Position numbers and translations under genes: made by a program. From Caccoplasma_A sp045587545 (lineage in GTDB: Bacteria; Bacteroidota; Bacteroidia; Bacteroidales; G3-4614), in the NCBI GenBank assembly GCA_045587545.1, contig JAZNCN010000010.1, positions 177,033 through 241,032 of the forward strand: 64,000 nt of DNA, in the 5' to 3' direction. This document shows, in pieces, positions 17,637 to 25,015 of this stretch. The stretch's first letter is position 1. Each line of letters begins with the position of its first letter. The notes beneath the pieces were generated by a model that did no database searches, had not been told where the DNA came from, and saw only the letters and a program-made list of their open reading frames with translations.

Positions 17637-18350
17637 TTAGAATTTTAACATATCCTGCATTGTCAAAAATCCTGTTTTATCTTTGGTAAACTCTGCTGCA
17701 ATAACAGCTCCCAAAGCAAACCCTGCACGGCTTTTGGCATCGTGAGTTATGGTTATTGTATCAACGTCTGACTCATAAATAATGGTGTGTATGCCGGGAA
17801 CTTCATCTCTGCGGAATGAGGTAATACCCAACTCCTTGTCTTTTGGCTCAACACCCTCAACCCAAGACTCTTTACGCGATATATTTTCAATAATACCTTC
17901 GGCAAGAGTTATGGCAGTTCCGCTTGGAGCGTCCAATTTATGGATATGGTGAGTCTCTTCCATTCTTACATCGTAGTTGTCAAACTCTTCCATTATTTTT
18001 GCCAAATATCTGTTTACGGCAAAAAATATGTTTACTCCCAAACTATAATTTGATGAGTAAAAGAGTGTATTGCCATTCTTGCAAGCCTCTTTGACCTCGG
18101 GCATATTTTCTAACCACCCTGTTGTGCCTGATACCACCTTTACTCCTGCTGCAAAGGCTTTGCGGAAATTATCCATTGCCGATTGTGGCATTGAAAACTC
18201 TATAGCGACATCTGCACTGCGAAACTCGGCAGAGTCAAAATCTTCTTGGTTATCTTTATCTATTCGGGCAACAATTTCGTGTCCGCGGGCAATGGCAATC
18301 TTCTCAATGGTTTTTCCCATTTTGCCATACCCTATTAATGCTATCTTCAT
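17637..18350 (-). CDS. dapB: 4-hydroxy-tetrahydrodipicolinate reductase
   Basis: DapB reduces the dipicolinate intermediate with NAD(P)H in lysine and meso-diaminopimelate synthesis. The nucleotide-binding loop IGYGKMGKTIEKIA opens the protein, VVSGTTGW marks the cofactor site, and EETHHIHKLDAPSGTA carries the substrate-binding His and catalytic Lys. At 237 residues it has the compact Bacteroidetes length. It heads the operon dapB-lepB-wbqC-MFS and is divergent from the DUF2851 gene over only 44 bases. It connects with asd (55275-56282), the earlier step of the same pathway. Confidence 0.96.
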   Translation of the reverse strand: MKIALIGYGKMGKTIEKIAIARGHEIVARIDKDNQEDFDSAEFRSADVAIEFSMPQSAMDNFRKAFAAGVKVVSGTTGWLENMPEVKEACKNGNTLFYSSNYSLGVNIFFAVNRYLAKIMEEFDNYDVRMEETHHIHKLDAPSGTAITLAEGIIENISRKESWVEGVEPKDKELGITSFRRDEVPGIHTIIYESDVDTITITHDAKSRAGFALGAVIAAEFTKDKTGFLTMQDMLKF

Positions 18351-18359
18351 AATTTTACA

Positions 18360-18385
18360 TATATTTGTAACAACTTGCGAAGATA
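18360..18385. promoter_or_regulatory. Overlapping divergent promoters, dapB and DUF2851 gene
   Basis: The 44-base spacer holds TATATTTG on the plus strand (18360-18367) and TATCTTCG on the minus strand (18378-18385). Each upstream element would have to fall inside the neighbour's first codons, so the two promoters are interlocked. Confidence 0.5.
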
Positions 18386-18394
18386 CAAAATTTT

Positions 18395-19624
18395 ATGGAA
18401 AATATACTCTCATACATCTGGAGATATAATATATTAAAGGGTAATAAACTTCAATTAATCGACGGAACAGCAATTGAGGTTGTTATGCCCGGTTGCGATA
18501 ATAACCGGAATTTAATATTTTCTGATGCTGTTTTAAGGGTTGATGGCACCCCCACAAAGATGCGGGTTGCAATAGCGCCGGCATCGCCAAAAGATTGCGA
18601 TTTGTACGTAACTTCTCGTAATGAGAAGATCGATGAGGAGTGTTATTGTATGGTTATCCCATTCTCAGAAGAGATAGAGTTGTTGCGAAGGAAACTGCTT
18701 TCGAAATATGAGGATTTACCTTGTAGCTACTCCTTTAAAAACCTGCCTTCAATATTTATAACCGACCTTATATCTTCGCTTGCCATTGAACGCTTGCAAG
18801 AAAAAAGTGAGCGAATAAAAGAGTGGTTAGGCATCTACAATGGCGATTGGGAGGAGGTTTGCTATATATCTATTGCTCGGTCGCTTGGTTTTGGAGTTAA
18901 TGGCAATGCCTTTGAAGCACTTGCAAAAGCTCTGCCTTTGAAGTTCTTACAGAAACATGCCGACTCTCTGTTTCAATTAGAGGCTATGCTTTTTGGCGTG
19001 GCTGGATTTTTAACAGAAGGAGCATATCCCGATAATCAATATTATAAAAGGCTTGTAAATGAATTTACATTCTTAAAGAGTAAATTTACATTGTCTGTAA
19101 ACGATATAAAACAGTGGAGGTTTGGAGGAATGCGCCCATCAAATTTACCGCATCAGCGCATAGCCTTGTTGGCTGCACTTATACACACCTCTTTACCCAT
19201 ATTTGCAAAATTTATTGATGCAGATAGTGAATATAAATTACGAAAAGTATTTGAGGTATATCCGAGCGATTATTGGGAGATTCATTATACCTTTGGAGCA
19301 GATACGCCTCCACTGCGTAAGACGTTGGGAAAAACCGCAGTCGACCTCTTGATAATAAACTCTGTTGCTCCATTGTTATATGCCTACTCTGAATATATAA
19401 AGAGATATGAATATGCCACACGTGCCATATCGCTATTAGAGGGGTGTAAATCTGAAAATAACTCCATTGTTCGCAAATTTACCGATGGAGGATTACCTTG
19501 CGACTCAGCTCTTGCCTCGCAGGCATTTATATCGCTACACAACAACTATTGTACTCCTCGTAAATGTATTAACTGTAAAATAGGGTATAAACTTTTTAAA
19601 GAGGAGGTAAAAAGAGTTGTTTGA
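18395..19624 (+). CDS. DUF2851 family protein with altered N-terminal core
   Basis: This 409-residue protein is recognised by its overall DUF2851 layout: N-terminal IWRYNILKGNKLQLIDGTAIEVVMPG, a long helical middle (FGGMRPSNLPHQRIALLAALI) and the C-terminal cysteine cluster CTPRKCINCKIG, which may bind metal. Function is unknown. As I recall the family, a strongly conserved early segment reads GPDFFNA then GNVEIH and SDW. Here that part reads NRNLIFSDAVLRVDG then MRVAIAPAS, so the acidic and His residues are missing. It may be a divergent, non-catalytic member. It is transcribed from an interlocked divergent promoter with dapB. Confidence 0.8.
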   Translation: MENILSYIWRYNILKGNKLQLIDGTAIEVVMPGCDNNRNLIFSDAVLRVDGTPTKMRVAIAPASPKDCDLYVTSRNEKIDEECYCMVIPFSEEIELLRRKLLSKYEDLPCSYSFKNLPSIFITDLISSLAIERLQEKSERIKEWLGIYNGDWEEVCYISIARSLGFGVNGNAFEALAKALPLKFLQKHADSLFQLEAMLFGVAGFLTEGAYPDNQYYKRLVNEFTFLKSKFTLSVNDIKQWRFGGMRPSNLPHQRIALLAALIHTSLPIFAKFIDADSEYKLRKVFEVYPSDYWEIHYTFGADTPPLRKTLGKTAVDLLIINSVAPLLYAYSEYIKRYEYATRAISLLEGCKSENNSIVRKFTDGGLPCDSALASQAFISLHNNYCTPRKCINCKIGYKLFKEEVKRVV

Positions 19625-19662
19625 TATTTGCCTCTCTCGCAGGCATTCAGTTTTAGGACAAA

Positions 19663-19692
19663 AAGAGCGAAAAGATTTCTCTTCTCGCTCTT
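19663..19692. terminator. Bidirectional terminator between convergent genes
   Basis: A 13-bp stem with one mismatch (19663-19675 with 19680-19692) separates the DUF2851 gene from the convergent secreted-protein gene. On the minus strand it is followed by TTTTTG. Confidence 0.7.
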
Positions 19693-19714
19693 AAAATATT
19701 TTGTTAGTGTATAT

Positions 19715-20803
19715 TTAAATCACAACTTTTATAACCTCATTATTAACCTTTACCAACAATAAGCCTTTTACATTCAAATCTAAGGGAATTGCAATCTCTC
19801 CCCTCTCTACGGAAGAGGGGTTGGGGGTAAGGATAGTTCTCCCCATAGAATCGTATATACTGATATTTGTTATCTCCTCGCTACTTTTTACATACAACAC
19901 ACCATTTGAAACGTATGCTTTGGTGTTGTTCTCCTCTGCGATGTTCTTTTCTACTCCTAGCAATATACCCTCGGGATTAACACCCTCTCCAAATGTAAAT
20001 GATTGTATTTCTGTACCTATTGTTTGACAATCATAATAATTATCACTCTCTGCTCTTAATATCTTATACATGGTCGCTTTTGTACGTCCCTTATCGGCAC
20101 TCATAAAGCCTTCGGTATCTACATTGCAACCATTTTCAAAATCCCAATAACCTAAAAGTGATTCATCATTTAATAATGGCTCATACATACTTGTCTGTAC
20201 TTCAGATTGAGTTAATGCTTTATTATATAGTTGAACTTTATCTATATAAGCATTTAACGGTTCGGTTCCTATACAAGAACCTCCTATCATTATTATCCTT
20301 TCACTATTCCAAAAAGTAGTACTTGTTCCATTTAGTTTATACACAGGCCTCCCGTCTGCATATAGTGTTAATTTTACTTCATTATTCCATACTCTTTCAA
20401 ATACGAATGTAAAATATCTCCATTGTTTTGGAGAAAATGAGAATGTATTATCTTCTAATTGTGCCACATCGGGAGTGCTTGTCGTGTTTCTTACCACACA
20501 GAATAATGTTTCTGGCGACACAATATTAATCCACATCCATCCCCACTCACTCAACGGAAACCCTTCTTCAACATCTCTTATATTCACAAATTGAGTACCA
20601 TCTATATCATGATTAAACATTTTTACATATACCCAAAATGATAAAGTGAATGAATAATCATTACTAAAATATAACTGTTTAGCAGGTATCCCAAAGGCAT
20701 ATTCTCCTAAGTCTATTCCCCGAGGTTCAACCTCATTAGCGTTTACCAATGACATTGAAAATATTAATGATATTGTAAACAATAATAATTTTCTTGTTCT
20801 CAT
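19715..20803 (-). CDS. Secreted LamG-like (concanavalin-fold) protein with sorting tail
   Basis: This 362-residue protein has a signal peptide (about residues 1-22, ending VNA). About 30-225 form a LamG/concanavalin-like domain: FTLSFWVYVKMF, KQWRYFTFVFERV, VKLTLYADGRPVYKLNG, IMIGGSCIG, AYIDKVQLYNKALTQSEVQTSM, LLGYWDFENG. This fold typically binds glycans or proteins. The last 70 residues resemble a type IX sorting tail (ISIYDSMGRTIL ... LLLVKVNNEVIKVVI). That tail is nearly identical in DNA to the tail of the 23494-24711 gene and contains an in-frame palindromic element. It follows the 825-residue gene by 15 bases on the same strand. Ligand unknown. Confidence 0.8.
   Translation of the reverse strand: MRTRKLLLFTISLIFSMSLVNANEVEPRGIDLGEYAFGIPAKQLYFSNDYSFTLSFWVYVKMFNHDIDGTQFVNIRDVEEGFPLSEWGWMWINIVSPETLFCVVRNTTSTPDVAQLEDNTFSFSPKQWRYFTFVFERVWNNEVKLTLYADGRPVYKLNGTSTTFWNSERIIMIGGSCIGTEPLNAYIDKVQLYNKALTQSEVQTSMYEPLLNDESLLGYWDFENGCNVDTEGFMSADKGRTKATMYKILRAESDNYYDCQTIGTEIQSFTFGEGVNPEGILLGVEKNIAEENNTKAYVSNGVLYVKSSEEITNISIYDSMGRTILTPNPSSVERGEIAIPLDLNVKGLLLVKVNNEVIKVVI
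19729..19920 (-). repeat. Duplicated sorting-tail DNA, copy 1
   Basis: About 190 bases encoding the tail are colinear, without gaps, with 23511-23702 (constant offset 3782) and differ at only a small fraction of positions. Homology falls off sharply upstream of the tail codons. Confidence 0.85.
19796..19834 (-). repeat. 39-nt palindromic element, coding copy 1
   Basis: On the minus strand the element begins ATCCTTACCCCCAACCCC and ends AGAGAGGGGAGAG, with complementary arms CCCCTCT and AGAGGGG. It spans exactly 13 codons (ILTPNPSSVERGE) in the tail of the LamG-like protein. It matches the intergenic copy at 60003-60041 at 34 of 39 positions. Confidence 0.8.
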
Positions 20804-20818
20804 GGCTATATATTTTGT

Positions 20819-23296
20819 TTATTTTACAATTACTTTTTGTGCATTAATATTGCCGTCAATTATTACAGCAATAATATATGTTCCTGATGCAAGTGTATAT
20901 TGATATATCTCTTTCCCTGCTTGATGAGAGGACTCCGATAATAAAACGATCGGTTGGGATGTTTGGACATTTACTGCATTAATACTATACTTACTTATTT
21001 TATCTAAACCAACAGTTATAGATACTCCACCATTTATTGCTGTTATTTCTACATCATCTTCATTACTACGAATTATCCCTATTTGAGGAAGTATCTCTAA
21101 CTCTTCATCTTGTAACATAGTTTTAATAAATAAGTTTACATTACTCCATGTCGTCCTAATAACTCCCTCCTCCATAGGAGCTGTAATAATTTTATTCCAT
21201 ACCTCATTAGCTTTTGAATTTTCTATTGATGCAATATCTTTCATCAAAACAACAGCAGGGATATCCCCGTCCGCAAATTTTTTATATACTTTATATTCGA
21301 CCTCTGGATTAGACATTACATAATTTTTAATTTGAGGATAATAGATACTATCCTTAAATAATGCAAAATTATAATATTTTTCATAAGGCTTAACATATTC
21401 TATCCATTGGTTATAATAAGACTCAAATCTTTCAGTTGCATAAATCGATTGAGTTTGATTCTTACGTTCTAATAACTTCATATCTTCTTCTGTAAGTTTT
21501 ATGCTTTCATAGACTATACTACCATCTGACAATGCCTCATATATAAGTAACTCTGGAGTCTTGTTTGATTTTGACAAATCTTCTTCGTATATTCTGTATG
21601 ATGCAACTATTGTATCATAAGATCCTCCATATAAGGAATATCGCGGATGAAAAAATCTCGGAGCCGACGAAAATCCCTTGCTCTCCCAATCATATCCATG
21701 TTTGGGCGTATTAGTTGTATTTCTAATAGACGCATGTCCTATACTTATAGGATTTCCATCTCTATCAACATTTCCCCATAAATCAACTACTGCTTCCGAA
21801 TCTCCTGCAGGACATCTAATATACCTAATACTTCCCGGAGGTCTGGCTACATTTCCAGAAAAATTAGATACTGTATCATTAAAAAATAAAGAATCAAACC
21901 ACCTTAATTCTCTTTCAAAATCTGTTGTTGATAACCAAATTTCAATTTTTGTTAATCCTGCTGCCCAAGCATAACAATTATATTCTCCTGACAGATCAGA
22001 TTCTATTACATCTTCAATTTTTAAATTAGGATAAAATTCATGGAAATAATACAAAGTATCATCAACCGCATCAGGATATGTTAATATGTTGCAATAAGGT
22101 GCAGCCATCGTATCCACTGTACTCCAAAATGAATGATAAATATCACATCTGTCAGGTGTAAAATAGGAATATGGATACATAGAGCAAACGCCCACTTTAT
22201 ATATACATGTATCACTTAACGTTGTTCTTATTCTTGCATTTTTACCCCAGTTGAAATCACTAGGCACATCATTATCATCATTATAAGCAATTACTTTTTG
22301 CATTCCTTGATCATTAATTACTTGTTTAAGATACAAATAAGAGTCTGCATTATGATATTCATCTGAGGGCTTTAGATTTGTTGTAAATATATTATATGGT
22401 AATTTTTTATTAGTAACTTGAGTTATAGAATCTTCTTTTATTACATCAAATGAAGTGTTTGATACAAATGTATTCCTATAGGTAATACCATCTACAGTAA
22501 TAGTTACACCTCCACATTCATTATTATTTTTTGCTTCTAATAGGAGATAATATGTGCCTGAGTCTTTTATTGTCGTTTCATAAAAAAGATACCTATTTCC
22601 ATTACATGTTGCAGATACTGATAGTGAGTCCGTAATTTCATAAAAGAAATACATATTAAAATCTACAGTCGCCGTATTACTGGGGACATAGAAACTTATA
22701 ATTTTTTTCTCATCTTCTCTTAAGCTATAATGTAGGGGTAAGATAAAAGTATTATAATAGGTTGTATCTATTTCCATCCCATTTCTATATAAAGGTCTCG
22801 TGCCATAATAGTCCCAAATTTCTACATTTCTAGTAGATTGTTGTGATAAGGGCACATTTTTAAGAGTCAAAACATTTGAATCTGCATATTTAACCCTTAT
22901 ATCAAATATTTTCACTTCTCTTACCATAGGCACATCATCCCTTCCAGAGATAAATTGAACGGTATTATCTCCTTGATTAAGAGAGACTGCATTCCCTGTT
23001 GTGTTTGCTGCTTGCCAACCATAAGTGCTAAAAGTAATGGGATTTGGGAGTGTAACGCCATTTACTTTAAGTGTAACAGAAGTAAATGAACCGTCAGCAT
23101 ACTCTCCGGGCATCATTAGAAAAGATAAATCGCAAACTTGTGCTTGGGGTGACGTTACAACAAAGGTAGCAACTCCTTTGCCATTAATTGATGTGCAACC
23201 TGTGGATTTTGCCACTAGTTGATTGTTTGTTGCTGTTATCTCCGATGATAATCCAAAAGATATTAGCAGTGCTAATAGAGTAAAGATCTTTTTCAT
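20819..23296 (-). CDS. Large secreted protein with a Cys-His (papain/NlpC-like?) domain and sorting tail
   Basis: This 825-residue protein has a signal peptide (about residues 1-22). Residues 30-140 look like a beta-sandwich (TFVVTSPQAQVCDLSFLMMPG ... VKIFDIRVKY). About 435-570 hold a region with GEYNCYAWAAG (Cys 441), VVDLWGN, IGHASIRN (His 521), HGYDWESKG and FFHPRYSLYGG. I recall this order from a family I believe is called DUF7689, with a Cys and a His spaced as in papain/NlpC-type folds, so a hydrolase or transferase is conceivable. The end (YTLASGTYIIAVIIDGNINAQKVIVK) resembles a sorting tail. It lies 15 bases before the LamG-like gene and is probably cotranscribed with it. Function not established. 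Confidence 0.72.
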   Translation of the reverse strand: MKKIFTLLALLISFGLSSEITATNNQLVAKSTGCTSINGKGVATFVVTSPQAQVCDLSFLMMPGEYADGSFTSVTLKVNGVTLPNPITFSTYGWQAANTTGNAVSLNQGDNTVQFISGRDDVPMVREVKIFDIRVKYADSNVLTLKNVPLSQQSTRNVEIWDYYGTRPLYRNGMEIDTTYYNTFILPLHYSLREDEKKIISFYVPSNTATVDFNMYFFYEITDSLSVSATCNGNRYLFYETTIKDSGTYYLLLEAKNNNECGGVTITVDGITYRNTFVSNTSFDVIKEDSITQVTNKKLPYNIFTTNLKPSDEYHNADSYLYLKQVINDQGMQKVIAYNDDNDVPSDFNWGKNARIRTTLSDTCIYKVGVCSMYPYSYFTPDRCDIYHSFWSTVDTMAAPYCNILTYPDAVDDTLYYFHEFYPNLKIEDVIESDLSGEYNCYAWAAGLTKIEIWLSTTDFERELRWFDSLFFNDTVSNFSGNVARPPGSIRYIRCPAGDSEAVVDLWGNVDRDGNPISIGHASIRNTTNTPKHGYDWESKGFSSAPRFFHPRYSLYGGSYDTIVASYRIYEEDLSKSNKTPELLIYEALSDGSIVYESIKLTEEDMKLLERKNQTQSIYATERFESYYNQWIEYVKPYEKYYNFALFKDSIYYPQIKNYVMSNPEVEYKVYKKFADGDIPAVVLMKDIASIENSKANEVWNKIITAPMEEGVIRTTWSNVNLFIKTMLQDEELEILPQIGIIRSNEDDVEITAINGGVSITVGLDKISKYSINAVNVQTSQPIVLLSESSHQAGKEIYQYTLASGTYIIAVIIDGNINAQKVIVK

Positions 23297-23426
23297 AACT
23301 GCCTCCTTTTTTATTGGTTAATACCATATTTTGGTTATAAAGGTAAAAAAATAAAATAAAAAAACAAATATATTTTTATTTTTTAACTTTTTAAGCGTTT
23401 ATAATAAAAATAGCATAGCAGTGAAA

Positions 23427-23460
23427 ATAATGAGCAGAGAAATTGTTCTCTACCCATTAT
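23427..23460 (-). terminator. Hairpin after the propeller gene
   Basis: Two 15-base arms (23427-23441 with 23446-23460) pair at 13 positions around a 4-base loop. On the minus strand the hairpin follows the stop of the 23494-24711 gene and is followed by TTTTCAC. Confidence 0.55.
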
Positions 23461-23493
23461 GTAATATTTATAACATAAAAGATGCTTAATTGA

Positions 23494-24711
23494 TTAATTG
23501 CATATTACTTTTACAACCTCATTATTAACCTTTACCAACAATAAGCCTTTTACATTCAAATCTAAGGGAATTGCAATCTCTCCATTCTCTACGGGAGAGG
23601 GGTTGGGGGCGAGGATAGTTCTCCCCATAGAGTCGTATATGCTTATATTCTTTATCTCTTTACTACTTTTTACATACAACACCCCATTTGAAACGTATGC
23701 TTTAATGTTACTTACTGTTGTTTCCTCTTCATAGATACCTGTAACGGCATCTTTCAAATTTATTCTGGTAAATGTTTCATTCTCAAATTTGCAAAGAGTA
23801 TCATCTTTCATTAATATCCAAACTATGTTGTTATCACAAAGAATTGCTCGGGCTTCGTGATAGCCATAGCAGTTCCACCACTTGAAATTTTCTCCATCGT
23901 ATCGCAAAAGATAGTGAGAAGATGTAAACCAAACATTTCCCTCATTATCAATATCACTTGCATAAAAGTGTGCGGCAGGGATATTTCTATCGGTATCGTG
24001 CCAATATCGTTTGTGATTATGTATTGTTGTATCGTAATAATAGATGGCATTAGCAACGCAATACCATATATTATCATCTTTGTCAATAGTTATGTCCGGA
24101 ATAATATTTGACCCTTGTATGATGCTTTCGCAATAAGAGTTCCCGTTTTTATGACATAATAGAGTGTTGTACTCTCCGTAAATAGCTATCCATAGGTTAT
24201 TTTTGCTGTCAAACACCATATCCATTATTGAGGGAGATATTGTATATGAACGAGTATCCGGGGTAGTGTAACCTGCCGAATAATTGTTATATTGAGGAGC
24301 TGTATAGTGCCCTCCTGCCGATGTCCAAATAGAGTCGTTATTGTCAAATGCAAAAGCATACCTTGTATAACTCTCTATATAAACATCTGGTCTGGTCAGA
24401 GTTTGTCCATTTTTGTGATAATATATACCATTATCTTTTATGGAGAACCAAAGCCTATTATTTTTGTCAAAAGCTATAGCTTGTATTATGGCCTCATTAT
24501 CAATGCCTAATAAGATAGATGCATTGTATGCTTTATCCGCCTCTTTATTATATCTTATTATTCCTTTGCTTGTTGCTATCCATAAGTTTTCTCCATCATT
24601 TGCCATTCTGTTAAAGTAGAATGAGGTGTTTAATGTTTCACTTTTTATAATAGCTGTTGAAATAACCGAGGCAATAAGTAGAATTGATATTTTTGTTAAT
24701 AAATTATTCAT
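23494..24711 (-). CDS. Secreted beta-propeller (Reg_prop-like) protein with sorting tail
   Basis: This 405-residue protein has a signal peptide (about residues 1-23) and a series of short repeats of the two-component-regulator propeller type: GENLWIATSKGIIRYN, NNRLWFSIKDNGIYYH, NDSIWTSAGGHY, KNNLWIAIYGEYN, DDNIWYCVANAIYYYD, EGNVWFTSSHYLLRYD. Such repeats build a beta-propeller, probably a binding platform. There is no membrane segment or kinase, so it is not a sensor kinase. The tail is a near copy of that of the LamG-like protein and carries the palindromic insertion. The gene is separated from the downstream 825-residue gene by 197 bases with a hairpin, so it is probably its own unit. Confidence 0.8.
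   Translation of the reverse strand: MNNLLTKISILLIASVISTAIIKSETLNTSFYFNRMANDGENLWIATSKGIIRYNKEADKAYNASILLGIDNEAIIQAIAFDKNNRLWFSIKDNGIYYHKNGQTLTRPDVYIESYTRYAFAFDNNDSIWTSAGGHYTAPQYNNYSAGYTTPDTRSYTISPSIMDMVFDSKNNLWIAIYGEYNTLLCHKNGNSYCESIIQGSNIIPDITIDKDDNIWYCVANAIYYYDTTIHNHKRYWHDTDRNIPAAHFYASDIDNEGNVWFTSSHYLLRYDGENFKWWNCYGYHEARAILCDNNIVWILMKDDTLCKFENETFTRINLKDAVTGIYEEETTVSNIKAYVSNGVLYVKSSKEIKNISIYDSMGRTILAPNPSPVENGEIAIPLDLNVKGLLLVKVNNEVVKVICN
23511..23702 (-). repeat. Duplicated sorting-tail DNA, copy 2
   Basis: Partner of 19729-19920, colinear without indels. Both encode ISIYDSMGRTIL, then the palindrome codons, then IPLDLNVKGLLLVKVNNEV. Confidence 0.85.
23578..23616 (-). repeat. 39-nt palindromic element, coding copy 2
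   Basis: Same length and frame as the copy at 19796-19834. On the minus strand it begins ATCCTCGCCCCCAACCCC and ends AGAGAATGGAGAG; one arm has decayed (GAATGG for GAGGGG), as expected once coding constraint replaces pairing. Confidence 0.75.
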
Positions 24712-25015
24712 TCTTCGTTTAAATCGTTTATGTTTACAAATAAAACAAAAAATATTGAGAAATAAGATATTTTCATAATATTATGGATAGATTTATCATT
24801 TTGATTTTATAAAACCTTTTTGTTGTGGCAATTTGTTACAATAAATGTTAAAATATAGGCAATTTGTTTTGTTATCTGCTTTGATTTTGCTATTTTTGTC
24901 AGCAGAGAAATAAATAGAAATTAAAAGATGATGTTTAAATCTCAAACATAAATATAAATAGCTTTTAAACGTAAATATATATTTTATTGTTTTAATTTTA
25001 GGTAGAGATAAAGAT
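24712..25015. other. 304-base spacer between divergent genes
   Basis: The spacer separates the divergent propeller gene and the NADH dehydrogenase gene. It is very AT-rich. Apart from the ndh promoter at 24868-24898 I see no gene, repeat or stable hairpin. A minus-strand open frame across it is low-complexity and unconvincing. Confidence 0.6.
24868..24898 (+). promoter_or_regulatory. Promoter of the NADH dehydrogenase gene
   Basis: TTTG (24868-24871), 19 bases, then TATTTTTG (24891-24898), the full Bacteroidetes promoter pattern. It implies a leader of about 110 bases. Confidence 0.55.

Noticed and set aside
23494..24711. Hybrid two-component sensor because of propeller repeats
   Set aside because: No transmembrane segment, kinase or response-regulator domain; it ends in a sorting tail.
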